Shown here in pieces: positions 9,030-16,856 of a stretch of 56,326 nt of DNA. Made by a program: the position numbers and the translations under genes. Position 1 is the stretch's first letter. Every line of letters starts with the position of its first letter. The notes beneath the pieces are model-generated. The model had not been told where the DNA came from. It saw only the letters and a list, made by a program, of their open reading frames with translations, and did no database searches. This DNA comes from an uncultured Collinsella sp. (GTDB lineage Bacteria; Actinomycetota; Coriobacteriia; Coriobacteriales; Coriobacteriaceae), in NCBI GenBank assembly GCA_947001705.1, contig CAMQHT010000010.1:1-56326 (forward strand), given 5' to 3'.

Positions 9030-10478
9030 TTAGCGGCGCTCGAGGACCGCTACGGTTTCGGTGTGGTCGGTATGGGGGAACATGTCGACGGGCGTGATCT
9101 TGAGCAGGCGATAGCCTCCGTCGAGGAGCTGGTGCAGGTCGCGCTCTTGGGTCACAGGGTTGCAGCTGATATAGGTGATGCGGCGCGGCTTGAGTGCGCA
9201 GGCGGCTTCGAGGAACTCGGGGGTGGAGCCGGCGCGCGGCGGGTCGATGGAAAGGACATCGATCCGCTCGTTGTTGTCGGCGGCGTCCAGGATGTAATCG
9301 GTGGCGTCGTCGGCCATAAACCAAGCGCTGCGGGTGAGGCCGTTGAGCTCGGCATTGCGACGTGCGTCGGCAATGCCCGCCGGGTTGCGCTCCACGCCGA
9401 GCAGCATAATGCCGATGCCCTTGTCCTGGGCATCCTTCGCGGCGCACAGACCGATGGTGCCGCTACCACAGTAAGCGTCCATAAGAATGTCACCCTGCTG
9501 CAGGTCCATGCCGTCAATCGCGAGCTGATAGAGCAACTCGGTCTGCTGCGGATTGGTCTGGTAGAACGCGGTGGGGGAGATATCGAACTCGCAGCCGAGC
9601 AGCTGGTCGCGCATGCATTCGGCGCCATAGACGATACGAGTCTCCTCACCCAAGATGGCATTGCCGGGGCGACCGTTGATGTTCTGAGCGACGGTGACGA
9701 TATGCGGATCAAGCGCCGCGACGGCTTCAAAGAACTCCTGCGCATGCGGCAGGTCGCGCTGAGCGGTCACGAGGGTGACCATAATCTGGTCGGTGCGCCA
9801 GCCGCAGCGAACGACGGCATAGCGAAGCAGCCCCAGATGCTTGTCTTCGTTAAAGGCGGGAATATGCAGACGTTCGGCCTCGCGAGCGATGCCGTTGAGA
9901 ATCTGACGAGCGCCCGGCGCCTCGACAGGGCATTCAGGAACAGCAACGATTCTGTGTGTCCCACGTTCAAAAAAGCCGCAGCGGACAGCGCCCTCTTTGC
10001 CGGGAGCAAACGGAGTGGCAGCCTTATGACGAAAACCACGCGGCGCAGGATATTTGCCCGGGTCTCCCAGGGTGACTCCCATACCGCGAATGGGGTCGAC
10101 GCTAATGCCCTCGCGCTCGCAGAGCTCAGCAAACAGCTCCTCCATAGCAGCCTGCTTGGCCGCTAACTGCTTCTTATAAGGACGATTGAGCGCCGTACAC
10201 CCACCGCAAGCTTTCATGATCGAACAGGGAGACTTGGGGTCCACAGCCTTACGCGCAGACGAAACCGGATCTTTATGCGAGCGCTTGGAGCGAGTCTGAG
10301 ATGCCTTGTCCTCGTTCCGACGAGAACTGGGGCGCTTGGCCTTAGCCTTGCCCTTGGCTGACTTACCCTTCGCATCCTGAGACGACTTGGATTTCTTAGA
10401 AGATTTTTTCTCCTCCGACCCCTCAGCCGCCTCGATCAAAGCACGACGAGCCCTACGCTCCGCACGAGATTCTGCCAT
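9030..10478 (-). CDS. 23S rRNA (uracil-5-)-methyltransferase, RumA/RlmD family, 482 aa
   Basis: SAM-dependent m5U methyltransferase of the TrmA/RumA superfamily. Residues 1-~80 are a Lys/Ser/Arg-rich, probably RNA-contacting extension. A Cys cluster C85-x5-C91-x2-C94 (CSIMKACGGC) resembles the iron-sulfur site of RumA. The methyltransferase core has DAYCGSGTIGL (SAM site), DPPRAG and the nucleophile Cys439 in the ISCNP motif. The C terminus HTDHTETVAVLERR is diagnostic of this family. Whether it modifies U1939, U747 or another uridine cannot be told. The start at the ATG at 10478 has only a modest upstream purine tract. Monocistronic. Confidence 0.9.
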   Translation of the reverse strand: MAESRAERRARRALIEAAEGSEEKKSSKKSKSSQDAKGKSAKGKAKAKRPSSRRNEDKASQTRSKRSHKDPVSSARKAVDPKSPCSIMKACGGCTALNRPYKKQLAAKQAAMEELFAELCEREGISVDPIRGMGVTLGDPGKYPAPRGFRHKAATPFAPGKEGAVRCGFFERGTHRIVAVPECPVEAPGARQILNGIAREAERLHIPAFNEDKHLGLLRYAVVRCGWRTDQIMVTLVTAQRDLPHAQEFFEAVAALDPHIVTVAQNINGRPGNAILGEETRIVYGAECMRDQLLGCEFDISPTAFYQTNPQQTELLYQLAIDGMDLQQGDILMDAYCGSGTIGLCAAKDAQDKGIGIMLLGVERNPAGIADARRNAELNGLTRSAWFMADDATDYILDAADNNERIDVLSIDPPRAGSTPEFLEAACALKPRRITYISCNPVTQERDLHQLLDGGYRLLKITPVDMFPHTDHTETVAVLERR

Positions 10479-10589
10479 GAATTAACCCCACTATTAAAGA
10501 AAAAGAAAAGTCCGAAGCAATTGTACCGTGCCAAGCTAGTGGACGATATGCAAGCGGCCATTTCATGTCAGCGATAAGTCCAACGACGT

Positions 10590-10736
10590 TTGCCCGGCGC
10601 GGGCGGGGAGCGGCGCGGAATTAAGTTTCCTGCTCTACAGCCCTGCGCAAGACGGAAAGCACATTTAGTGCTTTCCTTTGCGTGCGGAACTCGCGATAAA
10701 CTTAATTCCGCGCCGCTCCCCGCCCGCGCCGGGCAA
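10590..10736. repeat. Large nested inverted repeat with ATTTA-centred inner hairpin
   Basis: A perfect 39-bp outer stem (10590-10628 with 10698-10736) encloses 69 bases. Inside, a second perfect 9-bp hairpin (10654-10676) has an ATTTA loop, with further pairing of CGCAA and TTGCG around it. The outer arms are ~75% G+C, then AATTAAGTTT. The inner core ACATTTAGT recurs in the element at 11690-11794. It lies upstream of the amino-acid transporter promoter in the 351-bp space 10479-10829, which holds no gene. Confidence 0.9.
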
Positions 10737-10744
10737 GCCCTCCC

Positions 10745-10773
10745 TTGTACTCCATTTCACTAAAGTGTATGAT
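10745..10773 (+). promoter_or_regulatory. Sigma-70-type promoter of the amino-acid ABC operon
   Basis: TTGTAC (10745-10750), a 17-base spacer and TATGAT (10768-10773) make a near-consensus promoter ~56 bases before the start of the binding-protein gene. Confidence 0.65.
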
Positions 10774-10811
10774 TCTGAACGTTACATGACTCACTTTACC
10801 TAACTAAAGTG
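10758..10811. promoter_or_regulatory. Candidate operator pair, TAAAGTG half-sites
   Basis: CACTAAAGTG (10758-10767) abuts the -10 box, and CACTTTA-N6-TAAAGTG (10792-10811) is a perfect 7-bp inverted repeat just after the expected transcription start. The shared half-site TAAAGTG suggests one dimeric repressor binding twice. No regulator gene is adjacent. Confidence 0.5.
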
Positions 10812-10829
10812 CTATCGAGGGGGAATGCC

Positions 10830-11690
10830 ATGAATAGCGATATGTCTCGTCGTCAGTTTGTTGGTCTAGCCGGCTCGCTCGCCACGGTGCTTGGCCTTGG
10901 TCTTGTCGGCTGCGGCGGTGGTGCCGGCAAGGGCTCCGCTGCTGGTTCTGCCGCGGCCAAGGATGTGAAGGGCGCTGCGGAGTCCAAGAAGCTCGTGGTG
11001 GGCTTTGATAAGTCCTATCCTCCGTACGGCTTTGTGGGCGACGATGGCGAGTACACCGGCTTTGATCTCGATCTGGCCAAGGCTGTTGCCGATAAGCAGG
11101 GCTGGGAGGTCAAATACGAGGCCATCGACTGGGACGCCAAGGATACGCTGCTTAACTCAGGCGCCATCAACTGCATCTGGAACGGCTTTACCATGGAGGG
11201 TCGCGAGGACGACTACACGTTCTCCGAGCCGTACATGCTCAATGAGCAGGTGCTCGTGGTCAAGAAGGACGCGGGTATCAAGAGCTGGGACGATCTTGCC
11301 GGCAAGACCGTGATTACCCAGACTGATTCCGCTGCGCAGGATGTGCTCGAGGGCGACCAGAAGGATCTGGCCGCGACGTTTGCCACGCTCGATACCATCG
11401 GTGAGTACAACACGGCGTTTATGCAGCTCGAGAGTGGTGCGGTCGATGCCGTTGCCTGTGACCTCTCGATCGCTCAGTATCAGCTGGCCGCCAAGCCAGA
11501 TGCCTATACGCAGCTCGACAAGCCGCTGTCCAGCGAGCACTACGCCGTCGGCTTTAAGAAGGGCGACACCAAGTCGGCCGATGCTGTAACCGAGTCACTC
11601 AAGGCGCTCTACGAGGACGGCACGGTCAAGGACCTGTGCGATAAGTATTCAAGCTATGGTCTTTCCTTCGACAACTGGGTGCTCAAATAG
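10830..11690 (+). CDS. Amino-acid ABC transporter substrate-binding lipoprotein, 286 aa
   Basis: Periplasmic-binding-protein-type receptor anchored to the outer face of the membrane. A twin-arginine-like motif SRRQF (6-10) precedes a hydrophobic segment and the lipobox LVGC with Cys28, so export may be by Tat followed by lipidation. A Gly/Ala/Lys linker leads to an SBP family 3 domain (LVVGFDKSYPPYGF, GFDLDLAKAVA, WNGFTMEGRE), typical of polar amino acids such as Gln, His, Arg or cystine. GAGGGGG at 10817-10823 serves the ATG at 10830. First gene of a three-gene operon, separated from the permease gene by a large hairpin that could favour high expression of the receptor. Confidence 0.92.
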   Translation: MNSDMSRRQFVGLAGSLATVLGLGLVGCGGGAGKGSAAGSAAAKDVKGAAESKKLVVGFDKSYPPYGFVGDDGEYTGFDLDLAKAVADKQGWEVKYEAIDWDAKDTLLNSGAINCIWNGFTMEGREDDYTFSEPYMLNEQVLVVKKDAGIKSWDDLAGKTVITQTDSAAQDVLEGDQKDLAATFATLDTIGEYNTAFMQLESGAVDAVACDLSIAQYQLAAKPDAYTQLDKPLSSEHYAVGFKKGDTKSADAVTESLKALYEDGTVKDLCDKYSSYGLSFDNWVLK

Positions 11691-11794
11691 CGGCTTTCCC
11701 AGGCACCCGATTTTGCCGTTCAAACCGTCGCTTGCGTACATTTAGTACGCGGCGCTCCTCTTTCACGGCAAACTCGGGCACCTGGAAAACCCGC
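11690..11794. repeat. Intercistronic nested inverted repeat with ATTTA core
   Basis: The 30-base arms (11690-11719 and 11765-11794) match except at five positions. They enclose, exactly centred (20 bases on each side), a perfect 6-bp hairpin GCGTAC-ATTTA-GTACGC at 11734-11750. The left arm overlaps the last base of the binding-protein stop codon. Its position between receptor and permease genes is where mRNA-stabilising or attenuating hairpins are common in ABC operons. Confidence 0.85.
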
Positions 11795-11801
11795 TTTAGC
11801 A

Positions 11802-12494
11802 TTGGGTTCGCTGTTCCGTTACTGTGAAAGAGAGCTTGGGTTGTCTATTCAGGTCATGATGCAGATGCTTGGCCAGGGATTCTTGGTCAGCTTGCAGCTG
11901 TTTGTGCTGACGTTGCTCGGGTCGATTCCGCTGGGAATTCCCGTGGCGTTTATGCGCATGAGCAAAATTGCGCCGCTTCGCTGGATCGCGCGCATCTATA
12001 TTTCGGTCATGCGCGGCACGCCGCTCATGCTACAGATGTTTGCCATCTACTTCGCCCCGTACTACGTGTTCGGCATCTCGCTCACGCCCGATTCCAAGTG
12101 GACGGCGTGCGTTGTGGCGTTCATCATCAACTACGCCGGCTACTTTGCCGAGATCTATCGCTCGGGCCTGCAGTCGATTCCGCGTGGTCAATATGAGGCC
12201 GCCGAGGTGCTGGGCTACTCGCGTCTGCAGACATTTTTGTACATCGTGATGCCGCAAGTTGCCAAACGCATTTTGCCGGCGATGGGCAACGAGATCATCA
12301 CGCTGGTCAAGGACACATCGCTGGCGTTTGCCATCGGTGTGGGGGAGATGTTCTCGACGGCCAAGGCGCTGGTTGCCTCGCAAGTGAGTATGGTGCCGTT
12401 TGCGATCGCGGCGCTGATTTACTGGGTCTTTAACTTTGTGGTCGAGATGCTGCTGGGCGCCGCCGAAAAGAAGCTGGACTATTATCATGACTAA
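11802..12494 (+). CDS. Amino-acid ABC transporter permease (HisM/GlnP type), up to 230 aa
   Basis: Inner-membrane subunit with about five hydrophobic segments and the conserved His/Glu/Gln/Arg permease features: IARIYISVMRGTPLMLQ near residue 65, and the EAA loop around EVLGYSRLQTFLYIVMPQ that contacts the ATPase. The start is uncertain. The longest frame begins with TTG at 11802 but has no clear ribosome site; the ATG at 11856 (MMQMLGQGFL) fits the family better and would give ~212 residues. The stop overlaps the ATPase start by eight bases, indicating translational coupling. Confidence 0.88.
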   Translation: MGSLFRYCERELGLSIQVMMQMLGQGFLVSLQLFVLTLLGSIPLGIPVAFMRMSKIAPLRWIARIYISVMRGTPLMLQMFAIYFAPYYVFGISLTPDSKWTACVVAFIINYAGYFAEIYRSGLQSIPRGQYEAAEVLGYSRLQTFLYIVMPQVAKRILPAMGNEIITLVKDTSLAFAIGVGEMFSTAKALVASQVSMVPFAIAALIYWVFNFVVEMLLGAAEKKLDYYHD

Positions 12495-13251
12495 CTCAGT
12501 GATGAAAATCGAAAGCGCGCGTAAGGCGTTTGGCGGCAATGAGGTGCTCAAGGATATCTCACTCGAAGTCAAGCGCGGTGAGGTCGTGGCGATTATCGGA
12601 CCTTCGGGCGGCGGTAAGTCTACGCTGCTGCGGTGTGCCACGCTGCTCGAGACACTCGACGGAGGCTCTCTCTCGTTTGGCGACCTTGCCGTTGCGACGG
12701 ACGCGGGGCCGGGTGCGGTCTATGCGAAAGGCGACGTGCCCAAACAGGCGCGCTCGCGGTTTGGTCTGGTGTTCCAGAACTACAATCTGTTCCCGCACTA
12801 TACGGTGATGAAAAACATCATCGACGCGCCGATCCGCGTGCTTAAGCGCCCGCGCGAGCAGGCGGAGGCGCGTGCGCGTGAGTTGATCGCGCAGATGGGG
12901 CTTACGGGCAACGAGAACAAGGTGCCGTGTGAGCTTTCGGGCGGTCAGCAGCAGCGCGTGAGTATTGCCCGCGCCCTGGCGCTCGATCCGGAAATCTTAT
13001 TCTTTGACGAGCCGACCTCGGCGCTCGATCCCGAGCTGACGGCCGAGGTGCTGCGTGTCATTAAGGACCTCGCTGCGCAGAACATGACGATGGTGATCGT
13101 GACCCACGCAATGCAGTTTGCGCGCGATGTTGCCGACCGCGTGGTCTTTATGGATGGCGGTCGTATTGTCGAGGAGGGTCCTGCCGAGCAGGTTATCGAC
13201 CATCCGCGCGAGCAGCGCACCCGTGAGTTCTTGAGCCGTATCGAGGGGTAG
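12487..13251 (+). CDS. Amino-acid ABC transporter ATP-binding protein, 254 aa
   Basis: Energy-coupling subunit of the polar amino-acid importer. Walker A is GPSGGGKST (38-46), the signature is LSGGQQQR, Walker B is ILFFDEPTSALDPE, and the switch His lies in VIVTHAMQFA. The ATG at 12487 overlaps the end of the permease gene. An insertion around residues 68-88 (ATDAGPGAVYAKGDV) sits between Walker A and the Q-loop and is slightly longer than in many GlnQ proteins. A terminator follows directly. Confidence 0.95.
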   Translation: MTNSVMKIESARKAFGGNEVLKDISLEVKRGEVVAIIGPSGGGKSTLLRCATLLETLDGGSLSFGDLAVATDAGPGAVYAKGDVPKQARSRFGLVFQNYNLFPHYTVMKNIIDAPIRVLKRPREQAEARARELIAQMGLTGNENKVPCELSGGQQQRVSIARALALDPEILFFDEPTSALDPELTAEVLRVIKDLAAQNMTMVIVTHAMQFARDVADRVVFMDGGRIVEEGPAEQVIDHPREQRTREFLSRIEG

Positions 13252-13273
13252 GCTCAACTAAATATTGAGATGA

Positions 13274-13312
13274 AGCCGCCGCAGGTCTAATGGTCTGCGG
13301 CGGCTTTTATTT
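13274..13312 (+). terminator. Terminator of the amino-acid ABC operon
   Basis: GCCGCCGCA at 13275-13283 pairs with TGCGGCGGC ending at 13304, followed by TTTTATTT. Confidence 0.85.
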
Positions 13313-13548
13313 GCATCGACGGGGTTCAATAATTGCCTCACAAGCTTGTCTCTTCCTCTCGCCGCCTGTATTCATACGTGTGCCGAAAGGTATGCATGGA
13401 CAGCCGCCCGTGAGGGTAGGGTGGTGGCATAGGACATTTGGAGGGTGAGTCGGCTCGGCTGCCGACCATGCTGCTCCCGGGACGGCACCGACCGCGAACT
13501 CTCCCCGTTGGCGTCGCGCATTGCGCGCGGCCCTGCAAGGAGGTCATC

Positions 13549-15624
13549 ATGGGTGCTCCCAAGACCGGTAACGTAAGGAACGTGGTGCTCGTAGGCCAAG
13601 GCGGGGTGGGCAAGACTTCACTCGCCGAAGCCATGCTCCACCTTTCCGGCAAGACCGCCCGCCTGGGCGGCCACGACGGCACCAAGCCCACGCTCGACTA
13701 TGACCCCGAAGAGGTCAAGCGTGCGTTTTCCATCTCGACGACCATTGCGCCGATCGACTGGAAGGGCGCTCGCATCAATGTGCTCGATGCCCCGTGCTAT
13801 CCCGATTTTATCGGCGACGCCTTTGCCGCGATGAGCGTCTGCGAGACGGCTCTGTTTGTGGTCGACGCCGAGGCCGGCCCGCAGCCTACGACGGTTAAGC
13901 TCTGGTATGCCGCCGAGGACCTGCGCCTGGCGCGTGCGGTGTTCGTAAACCGCCTGTCGCGCTCCGAGGCCAGCTTTGCGACCACAATGGACCTGCTGCA
14001 GGAGCGCTTTGGTACGCGCCTGGGCGCCGTGACTCTTCCCTGGGGCGAGGGCGAGGACTTTGACGGCATCATCGACCTGGTGCGCATGAAGGCGCGCCAC
14101 TGCAACGGCGCCGAGGCCGTTGAGTCGGAGATTCCCGAGGAGTATCGTGCCCAGGCCGAGGAGGCCCATGACCATCTGTGCGAGCTGGTGGCCGAGGCCG
14201 ACGACGAACTGATGATGAAGTACTTGGAAGGCGAGGAGACGCTGACGCAGGAGGAGCTTGAAGGCCTGCTGTCGAAGGCGATTGCCGAGCGCATCTTTGT
14301 GCCGGTCTTTGCGGGCGATTGCATTAAGGAGCAGGGCGTCAACTCGCTGATGGACGACATCGCGACGTACTTCCCGGCGCCGACCGACTACGGCGAGATG
14401 CCGCTCATCGACGGCGATTCGCTTAAGATCTCGAGTGACGATGACCGTCCGGTGGCGTTTGTGTTTAAGACGCTGGCCGATCCGCAGCAGGGTCGCATCA
14501 GCTTTATCAAGGTGCTGACGGGTACGCTTGAGCCGGGTCTTGAGCTGATCAACGCGCGCACGCGCAAGGGCGACCGTCTGGCTCACCTGTATGTGATGTG
14601 CGGTCGCGACATGACCGAGGTCGGTCACGCCTATGCCGGCGACATCATCGTGGCGCCCAAGCTGGCGGCCGAGACGGGCGATACGCTCTCCATTACCGGT
14701 AAGGTCGAGGCTGCTGCGTTTAAGTTCCCCAACTCGCAGTATCGCATCGCCATCGAGGCCGAGAATCGCGGCGACGAAGAGAAGCTCTACACGTTTATCG
14801 AGAAGGCCTGCAAGGCAGACCCGACCATGAGCATCGACCGCGACGAGGAGACTGGCCAGACCATTATCTCTGCCGTTGGTGAGGCACAGGTTTCGGTGCT
14901 GCTCAACCGTCTGGAGGACCGCACCAAGGTCGCCGCCAAGAGCGTGCCGATCCGCATTCCGTATCGCGAGACCATCCGCCGCACGGCGAGCGCCCAGGGT
15001 CGCCACAAGAAGCAGACCGGCGGCGCCGGTCAGTACGGCGACTGCTGGCTGCGCGTCGAGCCGCTCATTGGGTCCGACGGCACGAGCGACGGCTATGAGT
15101 TCGTGGACGAGGTCGTGGGCGGTCGCATTCCGCGCTCGCTGATTCCCGCCGTGGACAAGGGCGTCCAGGAGACCATGAAGGACGGTATTATTGCCGGCTA
15201 CCCGCTCACGGGCATTCGCGTCGCGGTGTACGACGGTTCGTATCACAGCGTCGACTCCAACGAGATGGCGTTCCGCGCGGCGGCTCGCATCGGCCTGCGC
15301 AAGGCATGCGCCGATGCCGATCCAGTGGTGCTGGAGCCTATCGAGGAAATCACGGTGACGATCCCCGAGAGCTACGCCGGCGCCGTGATGGGCGACATCT
15401 CGGCCTCGCGCGGTCGCGTGACGGGCATGGAGACCGATGAGCGCGGAGACACCGTGGTCATTGCCCAGGCGCCGCTGGCCGAGCTGACGGATTACTCGAC
15501 GCGCCTGCGCTCCATCACGCGCGGCACAGGCGACTTTACCATGAAGCCCGCGGGCTATGAGCAGGTGCCCTATGACGTTCAGGCCAAGCTGGTCGAGCGC
15601 TATGAGGAGGGCCGCGCCAAGTAG
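13549..15624 (+). CDS. EF-G-like GTPase-family protein, 691 aa
   Basis: Full-length homologue of translation elongation factor G (domains I-V), of the FusA2/EF-G-like group found beside a canonical EF-G in many actinobacteria. The P-loop GQGGVGKT (16-23) is intact. G3 is DAPC (80-83) instead of DTPG, with Tyr where EF-G has the catalytic His, and G4 is NRLS (134-137) instead of NKxD. Domain IV has the QTGGAGQYGD-type loop, and domain V is present. AAGGAGG at 13537-13543 fixes the ATG at 13549; the frame is open from 13438, but this lies in a G+C-rich leader. Function is not established: it may be a regulatory or ribosome-associated factor rather than a translocase. Confidence 0.88.
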   Translation: MGAPKTGNVRNVVLVGQGGVGKTSLAEAMLHLSGKTARLGGHDGTKPTLDYDPEEVKRAFSISTTIAPIDWKGARINVLDAPCYPDFIGDAFAAMSVCETALFVVDAEAGPQPTTVKLWYAAEDLRLARAVFVNRLSRSEASFATTMDLLQERFGTRLGAVTLPWGEGEDFDGIIDLVRMKARHCNGAEAVESEIPEEYRAQAEEAHDHLCELVAEADDELMMKYLEGEETLTQEELEGLLSKAIAERIFVPVFAGDCIKEQGVNSLMDDIATYFPAPTDYGEMPLIDGDSLKISSDDDRPVAFVFKTLADPQQGRISFIKVLTGTLEPGLELINARTRKGDRLAHLYVMCGRDMTEVGHAYAGDIIVAPKLAAETGDTLSITGKVEAAAFKFPNSQYRIAIEAENRGDEEKLYTFIEKACKADPTMSIDRDEETGQTIISAVGEAQVSVLLNRLEDRTKVAAKSVPIRIPYRETIRRTASAQGRHKKQTGGAGQYGDCWLRVEPLIGSDGTSDGYEFVDEVVGGRIPRSLIPAVDKGVQETMKDGIIAGYPLTGIRVAVYDGSYHSVDSNEMAFRAAARIGLRKACADADPVVLEPIEEITVTIPESYAGAVMGDISASRGRVTGMETDERGDTVVIAQAPLAELTDYSTRLRSITRGTGDFTMKPAGYEQVPYDVQAKLVERYEEGRAK

Positions 15625-15658
15625 CGCGTGGCGTTGCCTGCAACATGAATGCCGGTGC

Positions 15659-15695
15659 AAGGGCCGCTCTGGGCAATCCAGGGCGGCCCTTTTTG
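15659..15695 (+). terminator. Terminator after the EF-G-like gene
   Basis: GGGCCGC-CTGG pairs with CCAG-GCGGCCC (15661-15689), followed by five T. Confidence 0.85.
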
Positions 15696-15753
15696 ATCCC
15701 TGGGGGACGGAGGAAAACGGATCATTTTAGGTTTTGGGGCAGCTTGGTCGGCC

Positions 15754-16737
15754 CTAGTCCCCCGAGGCCTGATTGCGGCCGGTGGCGTAGTCGATCTGCA
15801 CATGCGGCTGCAGGTTGTAGCAGTACACGTGGAAGCACAGGGTCTTGCCGTGGTCCTCGACCGATTGCGCCTCAAGTCGCACGCCACGGCAGACAAGTTC
15901 CTCTTCGTTGTACATGGGCGTGACGCGGTAGAGCACATGGTTGCCTGTGTCGTGGATGTAGTCGAGGATCTGCTCTTCAAACGGCAGCATGCCCGTTTCG
16001 TTGAGATAGCGTGTGCCGGTGAGGAGATTCTTGCGGTTGGCGTTTTCGCCGCAGAGCGACCAGGCGATGAGGTGACAGCGGTTGTAGAGGCTCTGGCCCG
16101 GAATAAAGTCGTAGCGCTGCTGGCGCCATCCAGCGGGATGAATACGCGAGATATCGCCGCGCTCGCCTTGACCGAGTGATTCGGGGCCCACGCAGGCAAG
16201 CGCTTTGCGGGTGCGGCCCAGGCTGTCGAGCTTGGAGAACTTCTTAAAGCAACCCTCTTCTGTAGCGCGCTCGTATTCATCGAGTGTGAATGATGGCGTG
16301 CCGAGCGGGTGCGTGCTGTCGGCGCGAAGGGCAACATAGGGGTTGCCGGCGTAGTCGGGAATGCTGCTGAGATAAACACCGCGGGCGCGGTTGAGGTCGG
16401 GGTTTTCGACCTCGTCGATGGGGGTGGCGGCGCTGTCCGCGGAAGCGCCGTCGCCGGTGTCGGTTGCGGCGGAATCGGAGCCATCGCCAGAGTCTTGGCT
16501 ATTTTGAGAGTCCGAGGAGCTCGCTGTTCCCGATTCGAGTCGGGCAACCAGGTCCGCCTCGTCGTCGGTGCGGCTGGGACTCTCGTCTTGCTTCTCGGCC
16601 AGAGCCGCTGCCTGCTCATCGCTTTGCGGCGACAACAGCTTGGGCGCTCCATCGAGTGACCCTGTGAACAGCGCAAACCCCAGCACCACGGCGGTGCCGA
16701 TGGAAAGTACTTGCTTGTAGGCGGACTTGCGCGACAT
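15754..16737 (-). CDS. Secreted DNA/RNA non-specific endonuclease, 327 aa
   Basis: Signal-peptide-like N terminus: SRKSAYK then a hydrophobic run at ~9-26. Residues ~35-110 are Ser/Asp/Ala-rich and low complexity. The nuclease domain occupies the C-terminal ~200 residues and has NRCHLIAWSL (His222, metal-activating His of the NUC1/EndA fold) and ENANRKNLLTGTRYLN. The canonical DRGH motif is here NRCH, as in a known Gram-positive subgroup. AGGAG is well spaced before the ATG at 16737. It probably degrades extracellular nucleic acid for nutrition or biofilm turnover. It is convergent with the EF-G-like gene; the leftover N-terminal segment might stay as a membrane anchor. Confidence 0.9.
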   Translation of the reverse strand: MSRKSAYKQVLSIGTAVVLGFALFTGSLDGAPKLLSPQSDEQAAALAEKQDESPSRTDDEADLVARLESGTASSSDSQNSQDSGDGSDSAATDTGDGASADSAATPIDEVENPDLNRARGVYLSSIPDYAGNPYVALRADSTHPLGTPSFTLDEYERATEEGCFKKFSKLDSLGRTRKALACVGPESLGQGERGDISRIHPAGWRQQRYDFIPGQSLYNRCHLIAWSLCGENANRKNLLTGTRYLNETGMLPFEEQILDYIHDTGNHVLYRVTPMYNEEELVCRGVRLEAQSVEDHGKTLCFHVYCYNLQPHVQIDYATGRNQASGD

Positions 16738-16856
16738 TGAGGCTCCTGGATGGATGGTTGGGAACCTACCAGTCTAGCAGGAGCCGGCAGGGGCCGTTCT
16801 GTCGAACAAATACTTAAGATTTGAGACAAACGCTACTGATTCATTTGTCCCGCGGT

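Noticed and set aside
13618..15660. A 680-codon minus-strand frame opposite the EF-G-like gene
   Set aside because: His/Arg/Leu-rich shadow typical of high-G+C genes; no ribosome site or motif.
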